Assembly (NCBI RefSeq): GCF_963677315.1
Contig: NZ_OY781940.1
Span: forward strand, 186,001 to 250,000
Source of the DNA: an uncultured Sphaerochaeta sp.
GTDB lineage: Bacteria; Spirochaetota; Spirochaetia; Sphaerochaetales; Sphaerochaetaceae
Reading direction: 5' to 3'
DNA length: 64,000 nt
The notes under the pieces were generated by a model that was given only the letters and a program-made list of their open reading frames with translations, was not told the origin of the DNA and ran no database searches. A program made the position numbers and the translations under genes. Positions 9,446-18,420 of this stretch are shown one piece after another (positions within the stretch are counted from its first letter, which is position 1; every line of letters starts with the position of its first letter).

Positions 9446-10456
9446 CTATGTTTCCTCGCTTTTCTTCTCTTCTCGTCTGGTTATCTCTTCTTCCAACACC
9501 TTGATCTGTTTCTCCAACTTCTCTTTAGCAGTCTTGGTAGCTCCCTCGAGTTTCTTGGTTGCTTTTTCCAACTGTTGTTTCAGGTCTTCAATGGATTGCG
9601 CCTCATCTGCCTTATCGAAGGCTACCTTCTCAGCAGCAATTGTCTCTTTGGTCGGTTTCTCCTTCTTGGCTGAAACCTTTGGAAGATATACACTGTCCTT
9701 CTCCAGCTCTCTTCTATCATTCAATGCAGGAGATGCAATCTCTATCCCTCGTTCACAGAAAACATCCAGCACCGTCTTATGAAGCTCACTGAGCTTGCTC
9801 AGTCTCTCACCGGATTCTTTGAGAAGTCCATATAGACGATAGGAGATTGCATGGTCAAGGAAGGATTCAATGAACACAAATCCATCAGTGAGATCACATC
9901 GCTTGGAGGCTTCCAGCAAGGCCTCTTCCACCTCTATCCGGCTCACAGTGTACCCGATGGAAACAGCGAGATTGATGAAGGTGCCATCCCTTCTTGTTAC
10001 ATGAACAGATTGTTGGACCAGATAGAGATTGGGAAGACTCACTACATCTCGGTTGATCAATTGAATCTCCGTATGGAAGATGGCCAAGTCTGTTACTCTA
10101 CCAACCAATGCTCCAACCTCAATAAAATCACCACCACGGAACTCTCCTGTAACACGAAGCATAAGCCCAGCCATGGCGTTGCTTACCAAGGTTGTCGAGG
10201 AAAGTGCTATGATTGCACTGAGCAATATCCCCAAGACGCTGAGTATCTGGTTCTTTACCTCATTATGAATGGGGAGAAATGCGATTGACATGAACAGTCC
10301 GACAAGAACGATTAAAAATACCAGAAACTGGCGTTGATATGGCCAACGCTTTGAACTTTCTACGGTCTTCCTGAATACGAAATGGATTACTACAACCAAG
10401 GCGATGGTACCAAGTACTGCAACTATCGTGCTGGTATACGAACCTAAAACGTTCAT
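9446..10456 (-). CDS. MscS-family mechanosensitive ion channel protein
   Basis: A 336-residue inner-membrane protein with about three to four N-terminal membrane spans, an MscS beta domain (FRGGDFIEVGALVGRV) and a charged coiled-coil C-terminus rich in Lys/Glu (about the last 80 residues). MscS-type channels release solutes during hypo-osmotic shock. The ATG at 10456 is chosen over an in-frame codon 12 residues upstream because AGGAGGATCCC precedes it. It is the last gene of a minus-strand operon with the Nudix hydrolase, 16 nt upstream. The coiled-coil tail is an addition to the minimal MscS fold. Confidence 0.88.
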   Translation of the reverse strand: MNVLGSYTSTIVAVLGTIALVVVIHFVFRKTVESSKRWPYQRQFLVFLIVLVGLFMSIAFLPIHNEVKNQILSVLGILLSAIIALSSTTLVSNAMAGLMLRVTGEFRGGDFIEVGALVGRVTDLAIFHTEIQLINRDVVSLPNLYLVQQSVHVTRRDGTFINLAVSIGYTVSRIEVEEALLEASKRCDLTDGFVFIESFLDHAISYRLYGLLKESGERLSKLSELHKTVLDVFCERGIEIASPALNDRRELEKDSVYLPKVSAKKEKPTKETIAAEKVAFDKADEAQSIEDLKQQLEKATKKLEGATKTAKEKLEKQIKVLEEEITRREEKKSEET

Positions 10457-10472
10457 GGGATCCTCCTCATGT

Positions 10473-10877
10473 TCACCCCTGACTGGGTTCAACGGAAAGC
10501 AACGTCTTTACAATTTCCTGGTCACTTGGTGCGAATTTATAGGAAGGAAGATCTTCCAAGGCAACCCAGCGAAACTCACTATGAACCAATAGATCGAGAT
10601 GCCCAATGGGAGGAGCTGATACCAGATAGGCTTTCAGATGATACAGGGTGTCCTTGTTGGTAAAATCATGGGTATGGATAAGGGGCCCTACAGAGATCGA
10701 TAGACCAAGTTCCTCTTGGAATTCCCGTTTGAGCGTCTCTTCCTCGGTTTCTGTATATCGATTCTTTCCTCCAGGAAACTCCCAGAGTCCCCCTATAGAC
10801 CCTTTCTCTTCCCTTTTCGCGACAAGATACTTCCCATCTTGTATCAAAATCCCAGCTGTTGTTATACGCTCCTGCAT
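10473..10877 (-). CDS. Nudix hydrolase, MutT-like (probable 8-oxo-dGTP diphosphatase)
   Basis: A 134-residue Nudix protein. The Nudix box (G-x5-E-x7-REFQEELGL, about residues 36-59) is complete, preceded by GGLWEFPGGK as in MutT/NudG sanitising enzymes. It probably hydrolyses oxidised nucleoside triphosphates such as 8-oxo-dGTP, though substrate range cannot be fixed from sequence. A strong SD (AGGAGGAG) precedes the ATG. It sits between a small membrane protein gene and mscS, in the same operon as the NAD(P)H-hydrate repair enzyme, so two metabolite-repair activities are co-expressed. Confidence 0.85.
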   Translation of the reverse strand: MQERITTAGILIQDGKYLVAKREEKGSIGGLWEFPGGKNRYTETEEETLKREFQEELGLSISVGPLIHTHDFTNKDTLYHLKAYLVSAPPIGHLDLLVHSEFRWVALEDLPSYKFAPSDQEIVKTLLSVEPSQG

Positions 10878-10887
10878 CGCTCTCCTC

Positions 10888-11313
10888 CTACAGTAAAACC
10901 AATTGTGGGGCCAAAAAGTGTACTGCTGCTATCACAACAGTCAAAAATCCTACATTTCGCTTATTTTTTTCCATATAGCGACCTGTTGCATCCAACACCG
11001 AGTCTTCATTATTACGATTTCCCTCTTCCAACCCTCTCATAGACCTGAACACATAGTAGAGCATGAGGGAAAATATATTGAGCATAGGCACAAAATCCCC
11101 TAGAAACACTGGGCCTGGATCCATAGGGAAAAAGCCAAGACCGAGAGATATCACCATTCCTAGGACTATGAGCAATCTTCTCAGTGCTCTCTTTGTCCTG
11201 AATGCATAACGCATTGACAACAACAAGGCAAAGGAGAGCCCATAGCTGTCGGCAAGCAAGAGTCCTGCCCCAAACAACAGATAGGCAATCGCTAGTACAT
11301 AGAGCTGCATCAC
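10888..11313 (-). CDS. hypothetical four-span membrane protein
   Basis: A 141-residue protein of no recognised family. About four hydrophobic segments are visible (near residues 4-32, 46-62, 69-90 and 121-139), with an RTKRALRR basic loop between the first two. The start is GTG at 11313 with AGGAGG 7 nt upstream; the ATG one codon later is the alternative. It overlaps the nnr stop by 4 bp and is followed after 10 nt by the Nudix gene, so it is part of that operon. No function is proposed. Confidence 0.72.
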   Translation of the reverse strand: MMQLYVLAIAYLLFGAGLLLADSYGLSFALLLSMRYAFRTKRALRRLLIVLGMVISLGLGFFPMDPGPVFLGDFVPMLNIFSLMLYYVFRSMRGLEEGNRNNEDSVLDATGRYMEKNKRNVGFLTVVIAAVHFLAPQLVLL

Positions 11314-12812
11314 CGTTCAGCCTCCTGGGTAGCCCTTCCTACATAGGAGATGAGTGTTTCACTGTCATAGTATCCATATTGAGCTGCTGCAAGGCTTCCT
11401 GCTCGCTGATGGATCAAGGTACCTTCAAGCGCTACCTGAGTACAATCCCGAAGTTTGGCGAGCAGTGCAACAAGAATGCCTGAGAGGACATCCCCGCTCC
11501 CTGCTACACCCAAGGATGGATTGTTCCCCTCCACTACCACGGTCTGCTTTCCAGGAGAAACTACATATACCAACTGACTTTTTACCACAAGCGTGGCATC
11601 GAGAAGAGAGGCAGTACGTTCCAAGACACTAAAGAAAGAAGAGGGGGTATCATCCTTGGCCAAATCGTGTGCATCATCAGGAAAGAGCGCCCACACAAGC
11701 GTCCTGAGCTCCCCTAGATGTGGCGTAAGTATCATGGGGCCATGGGATGGCAGCTTTCCTTGCTTTACTATTGACGCATAGGCCCTGATCCCGTCAGCAT
11801 CAAGAACCATGGGCAATCCTGAGGCTAGAAGAGTCTCCAGGAGGGCTTCTCTTCCCTCTCCCCACCCTGGTCCGGCTAGAACTGCATCGAACCTCTCCAG
11901 GTTCTGTCCTTCATACACCTGTACCATAACGGAAGCCGATTCAGATGAAGCCACCGGGTACACATCTTTATCACAAAACAAGGTTACCAGTCCTGCTCTC
12001 GAGGAAAAGGCAGTACGGGAAGAGAGGCGAGCAGCTCCACTATACTGTTTACTCCCTCCAAATATCGCTATATGGCCTCTACTTGTCTTGAACTCATTCT
12101 CAGCAAGTATGGGCAGTGCCGCACGAACTCTCTCGCAGAGCAGTACAGTCGCTTTACACTGATCCAGAAGAAATTGAGGAAAGGATGGATTCACCAAGAT
12201 GATACGACCACAGGAGGCTCGACTGGCGGGATGATACATTGCCATCTTCTCCAGCCCCATCGTCACTGTCATGTCTGCATGTATATGTACCGAGGAGACA
12301 GGAACAGCATCTCCTACAGCACTGGGGATATCGATGGCCAATCGTTTTGCAGGACTCTTATTCGCTTGTAAAACCAAGGTCTGCAGAGATTTCTTCAACG
12401 GTCCTTTCAGGCCTGTACCTACTAGGCCGTCCACAATCCAGGAAGCATTCTCAAATAATGCATGCCGATCAGAATCGTTTGCAACATCCCAGTCCAACTG
12501 AGGGATCATATACGCTTCGGCAATACTACGCTGCACCTCACAAGATGGTGAGATATGTGCCCCGGTATAAACCAACAGCATGTTATGGAATCCATCATTG
12601 TAGGCGTAGCGGGCTACAACCAAGGCATCGCCACCATTATTACCTCCACCACAAAGGAAAACCAGACGGTCAGAACATGCCAGCTGTGATTTCCACTTCT
12701 GGTAAATCTGTAATCCCGCACTCTCCATCAAACAGAGAGCGGGTATTTTTGCTAGGCTTTGAGCCTTTGCATCGATGTCAGAAACCTCACTGGAGAGAAC
12801 AAGTCTTTTCAT
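11310..12812 (-). CDS. nnr: bifunctional NAD(P)H-hydrate epimerase / ADP-dependent dehydratase
   Basis: A 500-residue fusion of the two NAD(P)HX repair domains. The N-terminal YjeF_N epimerase domain carries GGGNNGGDALVVARY (about residues 68-82) and the C-terminal ribokinase-like dehydratase domain carries GPGWGEG and GSGDVLSGILVALLA. Together they restore hydrated NADH and NADPH. The ATG at 12812 (GTGAGAA upstream) is preferred over a codon 12 residues earlier. It is the first gene of a four-gene operon and is divergent from the TPP-riboswitch operon. Confidence 0.93.
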   Translation of the reverse strand: MKRLVLSSEVSDIDAKAQSLAKIPALCLMESAGLQIYQKWKSQLACSDRLVFLCGGGNNGGDALVVARYAYNDGFHNMLLVYTGAHISPSCEVQRSIAEAYMIPQLDWDVANDSDRHALFENASWIVDGLVGTGLKGPLKKSLQTLVLQANKSPAKRLAIDIPSAVGDAVPVSSVHIHADMTVTMGLEKMAMYHPASRASCGRIILVNPSFPQFLLDQCKATVLLCERVRAALPILAENEFKTSRGHIAIFGGSKQYSGAARLSSRTAFSSRAGLVTLFCDKDVYPVASSESASVMVQVYEGQNLERFDAVLAGPGWGEGREALLETLLASGLPMVLDADGIRAYASIVKQGKLPSHGPMILTPHLGELRTLVWALFPDDAHDLAKDDTPSSFFSVLERTASLLDATLVVKSQLVYVVSPGKQTVVVEGNNPSLGVAGSGDVLSGILVALLAKLRDCTQVALEGTLIHQRAGSLAAAQYGYYDSETLISYVGRATQEAER

Positions 12813-12859
12813 AATTCTCACTGTACATGAGCGATCGACAGCGGTCAACAGAACGTATA

Positions 12860-12888
12860 TTGACAGTTTTTCCTCATCCCGTTAGGCT
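12860..12888 (+). promoter_or_regulatory. promoter of the thiamine importer operon
   Basis: TTGACA (12860-12865) and TAGGCT (12883-12888) with 17-nt spacing place the transcription start near 12895, right at the 5' edge of the TPP riboswitch. The -35 is perfect; the -10 is weak. Confidence 0.55.
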
Positions 12889-12893
12889 AAGGA

Positions 12894-12967
12894 TGTCCTG
12901 GGGTGGCCTCTTGGCCTGAGATTACACCCGTTAACCTGATCTGGATCATACCAGCGGAGGGAGACAG
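12894..12967 (+). ncRNA. TPP riboswitch (THI element) aptamer
   Basis: The conserved TPP-sensing core is present: GGGGTGGC near 12900, CTGAGATTACACCC (about 12916-12929), and ACCTGATCTGGATCATACC with AGCGGAGGGA (about 12933-12962). TPP binding normally lowers expression. It precedes thiBPQ, a fitting target. Confidence 0.95.
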
Positions 12968-12987
12968 TCATATCTTACAAAATCAAT

Positions 12988-13015
12988 CCCCATGGCAGAC
13001 TAAATTATATGGAGG
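12988..13015 (+). promoter_or_regulatory. candidate SD-sequestering stem of the riboswitch expression platform
   Basis: CCCCAT (12988-12993) can pair with ATGGAGG (13009-13015, one bulged A), which contains the thiB ribosome binding site. No U-tract terminator is seen between aptamer and gene, so control at translation initiation is the simplest model (inference). Confidence 0.45.
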
Positions 13016-13020
13016 TGCTT

Positions 13021-14046
13021 ATGAAAAAGCATCAGTTCGTCTGTGTATTGGTTGCCATCCTTTCTCTTTTTATTCCGCTTGCGGCTCAAGGTGTGCAAGA
13101 ACAGCAGGAGCTTGTAGTCTATGCCTATGACTCCTTCAGTGGAGATTGGGGTCCTGGCCCTGTCCTGGTCGAGATGTTTGAGGAAGAGACTGGTATCAAG
13201 GTAAACTTGGTAAGCTCAGGTGATGGCATGGAGATGATGAACAAACTCATCTCAGAGGCAAATAACCCATGGGCAGATGTCGTGGTGGGTATCAGTGACG
13301 ATATGGCCTCAAAAATCTATGAGGCAGGATTGTTGGAACCTTATAAGAGCAAGGTGCTTGCTGACATTCCTGAATTCTTGCATTTTGATCCTACCTATCA
13401 GCTGATCCCATTCGACTATGGAAACTTTGCATTTGTAGTGGATACGGAGGCAATGGACAGTGATATGGTCCCGACCACTCTAGCCAGTCTGACTGATCCT
13501 ATGTACCGAGACAAGGTTATCCTGATCGATCCGAGGACCAGCTCCGTTGGCCTTGGCTTGCTTCTCTGGACAATTGAGGTCTTTGGAGAAGAGGGATACC
13601 TCACTTGGTGGGAGACCATGAAAGATCAGGCACTTACCATCACCGATGGATGGTCCAGCGCCTATGGTCTGTTCACTGAGGGAGAAGCTCCCTTGGTTCT
13701 CAGTTATACCACCAGTCCTGTGTACCATGTCACCTACGAGGATACCACCCGCTACCAGGTAGCACTCTTCGAGGAAGGGCATAGTACAACCATCGAAGGA
13801 GTTGGCCTGCTTGCTTCGAGCAAGAAAAAGGATGAGGCCAGGCAGTTCATAGACTTTATCTTGACCAAGGGACAATTGACCATTGCCATGGCAAATTCAA
13901 TGTACCCGGTCAACAGCAAGACAGAACTCCCTGATGCCTTCGATTATGCACCCAAACCGGAAAAGAACCTCTCCATGGATAGCAAAACTCTTGCAAAAAA
14001 CCTGGATAGGTGGCTTACTGAATGGACACAGGTAATGAGTAAATGA
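13021..14046 (+). CDS. thiB: thiamine ABC transporter, periplasmic binding protein
   Basis: A 341-residue extracytoplasmic solute-binding protein. A signal peptide (residues 1 to about 22, ending PLAAQG) is followed by the mature start VVYAYDSFSGDWGPG and the SSGDGMEMMNKL and YGNFAFVVDT blocks typical of the ThiB/TbpA family. It delivers thiamine or its phosphates to ThiP. The ATG at 13021 is chosen because GGAGG ends 5 nt before it; the in-frame ATG at 13009 overlaps that SD. The TPP riboswitch upstream supports the thiamine assignment. The stop overlaps the thiP start (ATGA). Confidence 0.93.
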   Translation: MKKHQFVCVLVAILSLFIPLAAQGVQEQQELVVYAYDSFSGDWGPGPVLVEMFEEETGIKVNLVSSGDGMEMMNKLISEANNPWADVVVGISDDMASKIYEAGLLEPYKSKVLADIPEFLHFDPTYQLIPFDYGNFAFVVDTEAMDSDMVPTTLASLTDPMYRDKVILIDPRTSSVGLGLLLWTIEVFGEEGYLTWWETMKDQALTITDGWSSAYGLFTEGEAPLVLSYTTSPVYHVTYEDTTRYQVALFEEGHSTTIEGVGLLASSKKKDEARQFIDFILTKGQLTIAMANSMYPVNSKTELPDAFDYAPKPEKNLSMDSKTLAKNLDRWLTEWTQVMSK

Positions 14047-15737
14047 GAGAGAATAACAGCATTCAGTACAGACGATTCTATCGTACCATGCCCATTCCAT
14101 CGATGGTTGTCTTGCTGATGCTGTTTTTTGTTCCTCTGTTTTTCACGCTCTCCTCAGCATTCATTACTGAGGAGGGCTTCTCGTTCTCCCGACTTATCAG
14201 TGTTTTCAGCGACCCGTATACACAAAAAATCATGGGGTTCACCCTATTGCAGGCAACGCTCTCTACCCTTGCCTCACTTGCAGTCGCACTACCTGGAGCC
14301 TACTTGATCGCTACATACTCTTTCAAAGGCAAGCGTATGATTCTGGCACTGAGTGCCATCCCCTTTGTCATTCCCTCCATTCTGGTTGTACTCGGTTTCG
14401 TTATCTTTTTCGGTAATAATGGTTTTCTCAATCGTGCACTGATGAGTCTCTTCCAACTTGAGGAACCACCACTGAGAATTCTCTACTCATTCCCTGCCAT
14501 CATCCTTGCACACACCTTCTACAACTTTCCGATCATCATGAGCCTTGTATCCTCCTATTGGGAACATTTGGATGAGAATTGCGAAGCAGCAAGCTGGACA
14601 TTGGGAGCAAACAAGGTACGGACATTCTTTTCCATCACACTTCCCAGACTCATACCTGCCATTGTCTCCTCTGCTAGCCTGGTTTTCTTGTTCTGCTTCA
14701 ACAGCTTCGCCATTATCCTGGTGCTTGGGGGAGGGCCCCAGTTCACGACCATGGAAGTGGAAATCTACCGGCAAGCAAGGATGATGGGAAATCCTGCCGC
14801 TGCAAGTGCTCTTTCTCTGTTCTCAATCCTTATAACCAGTCTCTTGTTGCTCTGGTACAATGCCACCCAGAAGAAGTTGGCACAAAGCGAAACCTACCGG
14901 ACTTCCCACCGAACACTGGAGAAAAAACCAGCAACTGTGGTGGGACGAATACTCGCATTCTTGTACACCATCATCTCCTTCCTGTTTATTCTTGGCCCTA
15001 TCGTATCGGTAGTGGTGCGTTCCTTCATGGCAGCACCATCCCGTTCAGCCCAGGAAGTATTCAGCTTAAAATGGTATCGTCAGTTACTCAGTCTGGAAAG
15101 TGCGACAGGGCATATGGGTTCTGCATTAGGGGCACTGACGAACAGCTTGCTTATCGCACTGGTGGTTGCTGCTACCACAGTCCCGCTTGCTCTTACCCTC
15201 TCAGTCGCCATCAGGAGGAAAAAACATACCTCCTCCTTCTTGGAGTTGGCAGGGATGCTCCCTATGACCGTTAGTTCAGTTATTATTGGTTTAGGGTACT
15301 ACTTGATCGCAAGCCGGCTTAGGGGAGGGCTTGCATTGAGCTACACCCTGGTTGTACTGGCCCATCTGGTCATTGCCATTCCCTTTGTTCTGAGAACCAT
15401 CCTTCCTGAGTATCGCAAGATTCCCCTAACCTACATGCACAGTTCATTGACCCTTGGAGCAGGTCCTTTAAGGACATTCCTAGCCATTGAACTCCCTTTA
15501 CTGAAGGGGGCTATGTTCACAGGGGCAATTTTTGCGTTTGCCCTCAGTATGGGTGAGTTCAACGCTACCCTGACATTGGCAAACAGTTCGATCATCACAC
15601 TCCCTGTGGTGATGTATCGACTCATTGGAAGTTACAATTTCCAAGGTGCTTGTGCACTGGGAACCATCTTGATTGCAGTCAGTGTACTGGTATTTATTGT
15701 AAGTGAATTTGCGAAAGGGGGTACATATGGCCGCTGA
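14043..15737 (+). CDS. thiP: thiamine ABC transporter permease
   Basis: A 564-residue inner-membrane permease made of two homologous BPD-transport halves, each with about six spans and an EAA loop (ENCEAASWTLGA in the first, MHSSLTLGAGPLRTF in the second). This double-length architecture is normal for ThiP. It overlaps thiB by 4 bp and the chosen thiQ start by 11 bp, so the three genes are translationally coupled behind the TPP riboswitch. Confidence 0.93.
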   Translation: MRENNSIQYRRFYRTMPIPSMVVLLMLFFVPLFFTLSSAFITEEGFSFSRLISVFSDPYTQKIMGFTLLQATLSTLASLAVALPGAYLIATYSFKGKRMILALSAIPFVIPSILVVLGFVIFFGNNGFLNRALMSLFQLEEPPLRILYSFPAIILAHTFYNFPIIMSLVSSYWEHLDENCEAASWTLGANKVRTFFSITLPRLIPAIVSSASLVFLFCFNSFAIILVLGGGPQFTTMEVEIYRQARMMGNPAAASALSLFSILITSLLLLWYNATQKKLAQSETYRTSHRTLEKKPATVVGRILAFLYTIISFLFILGPIVSVVVRSFMAAPSRSAQEVFSLKWYRQLLSLESATGHMGSALGALTNSLLIALVVAATTVPLALTLSVAIRRKKHTSSFLELAGMLPMTVSSVIIGLGYYLIASRLRGGLALSYTLVVLAHLVIAIPFVLRTILPEYRKIPLTYMHSSLTLGAGPLRTFLAIELPLLKGAMFTGAIFAFALSMGEFNATLTLANSSIITLPVVMYRLIGSYNFQGACALGTILIAVSVLVFIVSEFAKGGTYGR

Positions 15738-16812
15738 AGGTCTGAATTGTGCATTGAAGGCATCCTATAAGGATTTTTCTTTGAATGTGTCATTTTCTGT
15801 ACAGGCAGGAGAACTGGCATGTATCATAGGTCCTTCAGGATGTGGAAAGAGCACATCCCTCCAGTTGATTGCTGGGTTACTTCCCCTACACTCAGGTTCA
15901 TTGCTCCTGAACGGAAAAGATTTATCCCAAACACCGGTTCATGAACGCCAGATCGCCATGGTGTTCCAGGACTATGCCCTTTTCCCCCATATGAACGTTG
16001 AACAGAATATTGCCTATCCCTTGAAGTTACGTAAACTGCCAAAGGTAAAACGAAAGGAGCGTATCGGCCGACTACTCTCGTTGGTTGCCCTGGAAGGGTA
16101 CCAGAAGAGGCGAAGCCAGGAGCTCAGTGGCGGAGAGCGGCAACGGGTTGCCTTGGCACGAGCACTTGCCTCACAGCCCCAGCTGCTGCTTTTGGATGAA
16201 CCACTCTCTGCGCTCGATGCTAAATTGCGTAAGCATCTCCGTGAAGAGATACGAAGAATTCATGATGAGACGGGAATCACTACCATCTATGTAACCCATG
16301 ATCAGGAAGAGGCACTCTCCATCGCCGACCGTATCATTGTGATGCATGAGGGTAAGGTAATGCAGGAGGGACCTGGTGAAGCAATTTACTCCAATCCTGC
16401 CAATCTTTTTGTAGCCACCTTCATGGGAGAGGGAAATACGCTCCCCTACAGTGTGATTCCCAAGACACTTGTCAAGATCGGTTCATTTGAACCATTTGTA
16501 TTCAAGCCCCAGGAGGGCGAACATACGATTTTCTTCAGACCGGAGGCTGTTTTGGTGCAGGACGATGCAACACTTCCCCTGGCTGAATACCTCCCTCATC
16601 TTAAATTCAAGAATGCAGAGCTGATAAGCTGTGAATTCCAAGGCGACCACTACAGGCTTACTTGCAGTTGGGAAGGACATACGATTATAGCCCATGCGTC
16701 TCATCGACCTATGGCAGATCATGTAACGCTAGGAGTGAGAATCAAGGCTATCAGAGAGTATCTTGATGGTACGCTTATGACAAAATCAAAACTTACCATG
16801 GCTAGGGAATAG
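15727..16812 (+). CDS. thiQ: thiamine ABC transporter ATP-binding protein
   Basis: A 361-residue ABC ATPase. Walker A GPSGCGKST, Q-loop VFQDYALFPHMNV, signature LSGGERQR, Walker B LLLLDEP and switch THDQEEAL are all intact in the first 200 residues. About 130 residues follow that resemble a TOBE-like regulatory region, making it longer than E. coli ThiQ and closer to PotA/FbpC-type ATPases. The ATG at 15727 is chosen for its GGGGG SD; an in-frame ATG 8 codons upstream lacks one. Substrate is inferred from the riboswitch and thiB/thiP. Confidence 0.9.
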   Translation: MAAEGLNCALKASYKDFSLNVSFSVQAGELACIIGPSGCGKSTSLQLIAGLLPLHSGSLLLNGKDLSQTPVHERQIAMVFQDYALFPHMNVEQNIAYPLKLRKLPKVKRKERIGRLLSLVALEGYQKRRSQELSGGERQRVALARALASQPQLLLLDEPLSALDAKLRKHLREEIRRIHDETGITTIYVTHDQEEALSIADRIIVMHEGKVMQEGPGEAIYSNPANLFVATFMGEGNTLPYSVIPKTLVKIGSFEPFVFKPQEGEHTIFFRPEAVLVQDDATLPLAEYLPHLKFKNAELISCEFQGDHYRLTCSWEGHTIIAHASHRPMADHVTLGVRIKAIREYLDGTLMTKSKLTMARE

Positions 16813-16844
16813 GCATATCCTAGGATTTCTGTATACTAAAGAGT

Positions 16845-17408
16845 ATGAAAGGTAAACGACTGTACCTAATCGTTCTTCTACTTCTTGTTACAGCTTCCCT
16901 GTCTGCTGATAGCGGAAGACAGTATTATGCTGCGTCTTCCTCTCTCTCCTACTATCTGGGAATTCCCCACTTCGAGGATGAGATACCTGCCCGTTCTTCA
17001 TTGGCTCTTTCTACAACTGTTGGCTTCCTTGGATACCAAGGAAATAACTGGGAGACTGTGCTTCAGGCACACCTATACTCTGTCTCTGACTCCCTCCCCT
17101 TTGGCAACTACCGAGCACGCGGTTTCAACTCACTTGGAATAAGCATTCTCGGAAGCTGGTCAGTCAGTGATAGATTGTCACTTTTCATCCAAGGTGGAAG
17201 TGAATTTAACTTCTATAAACAGATCGAAGAAGTCTTCGCCTCCTTCTCATTCAAATTTGGACCTCAATTTCTCATCGCAGAGGGAACAGACCACCAGATA
17301 TTCCTCACAGCACCTCTTTCTGTGCATCTTCGAAAGGAGATTACTGCTGTACAAGCAGGAATTGGGGTGCGCTACCTAGTATTCCCCTTTAGTCGAGGTG
17401 ATACATGA
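16845..17408 (+). CDS. hypothetical exported beta-rich envelope protein
   Basis: A 187-residue protein with a clear signal peptide (hydrophobic LIVLLLLVTASLSA, cleavage near residue 21). The rest alternates polar and hydrophobic residues with aromatic ends, like a small outer-membrane barrel, and ends YLVFPFSRGDT rather than a standard C-terminal Phe. No family is recognised. A -10-like TATACT lies 11 nt upstream of the ATG. Its stop overlaps the start of the first caspase-like gene (ATGA), so the three genes at 16845-19323 form an operon and its product probably works in the same compartment as those lipoproteins. Confidence 0.7.
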   Translation: MKGKRLYLIVLLLLVTASLSADSGRQYYAASSSLSYYLGIPHFEDEIPARSSLALSTTVGFLGYQGNNWETVLQAHLYSVSDSLPFGNYRARGFNSLGISILGSWSVSDRLSLFIQGGSEFNFYKQIEEVFASFSFKFGPQFLIAEGTDHQIFLTAPLSVHLRKEITAVQAGIGVRYLVFPFSRGDT

Positions 17409-18403
17409 GACGAGTATTCCTTCTGCTGCCCATCCTACTACTCCTCATGGCATCCTGTGAGTTGTATTACGAGGAGCCAGTACAGAGAGGGACCGTACGC
17501 ATTGTCTCAATAGGAATCACCTATGAGAATGAGCCAGAGGAAGTTGCAGATCCTGAGGATGAGGATAAGGATCAGCTTAGAGACCTCCCGGGGACTGTCT
17601 TTGATGCAAGAGAACTTTCAAAGGCATTTAGGCAACAGGTATTGAACGCCGGCTGGGATAGTGAAGATATCGAGGTAACCCTGCTCCTTCAGGAAGGGAC
17701 CGACCATACCCAAGAAACCTTTGATGATGACCTAGGATATGCTTCCAGGGATCATCTGGAGAACACACTTGCTACCATCGCAGGGGTAGCAACAGAAGAT
17801 GATCTGACCATCATCACTTACAGCGGACATGGCATTGAGGAAACAGGGGAACTTCTGATGGCGCATACCCAGACCACTGGAACAGTGGACATATCAGAAA
17901 ACTCCCCCATTATGGTCACACCAGAGTGGTTACATACTCGTATTAAGCCTATCAAGGGAAAAAAGCTTCTTATCTTGGATAGTTGTTACAGCGGCTTATT
18001 CATCCCCGAGTCAGCTTCAAGTTTGAGCTGGGTCTATGATAAAGGCATCGATGATTGGTATGGCAAATACTTCTCTGATGAGGAGTATCAGATACCTTCT
18101 CTTGTGGTACTTACGGCTAGTGCTGATTCTGATTCGTATGAAAAAAAATTCGATGACCACAGTCACGGGGTCTTTACCTCAGCTCTCCTTGAGGCTTTGG
18201 GTTGGAACCATACTACCCTGAGCATTGCAGACGGAGCTCCTCCTTCAGCAAGGAATGGACTACTAAGTGTTGATTCCCTCTATAAATACATCAAGAAACA
18301 CCAAGTATATCCTGTACGGTGGTCAATATTTACCATGGATAAACCTATCCAACACCCCATGGTAACCGGTGGGGCGATGGATATGCTACTATTCCGCTAT
18401 TGA
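17405..18403 (+). CDS. caspase-family (C14) lipoprotein, first of a tandem pair
   Basis: A 332-residue protein with signal peptide and lipobox (MASC, lipidated Cys18), so it should be anchored in the envelope. The caspase fold follows: GTVFDARELSKAF helix, a YSGHG catalytic-His motif (His142) and DSCYSG catalytic-Cys motif (Cys194), then a VLTAS strand and HGVFTSALL. Metacaspase-type enzymes cleave after Arg or Lys, but specificity cannot be read here. An acidic stretch (EPEEVADPEDEDKDQ) precedes the fold and could be a processing or calcium-binding loop (speculation). It overlaps the upstream envelope gene by 4 bp and is followed by a paralogue. Confidence 0.85.
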   Translation: MRRVFLLLPILLLLMASCELYYEEPVQRGTVRIVSIGITYENEPEEVADPEDEDKDQLRDLPGTVFDARELSKAFRQQVLNAGWDSEDIEVTLLLQEGTDHTQETFDDDLGYASRDHLENTLATIAGVATEDDLTIITYSGHGIEETGELLMAHTQTTGTVDISENSPIMVTPEWLHTRIKPIKGKKLLILDSCYSGLFIPESASSLSWVYDKGIDDWYGKYFSDEEYQIPSLVVLTASADSDSYEKKFDDHSHGVFTSALLEALGWNHTTLSIADGAPPSARNGLLSVDSLYKYIKKHQVYPVRWSIFTMDKPIQHPMVTGGAMDMLLFRY

Positions 18404-18420
18404 AGCAAAGGAACAGATCA

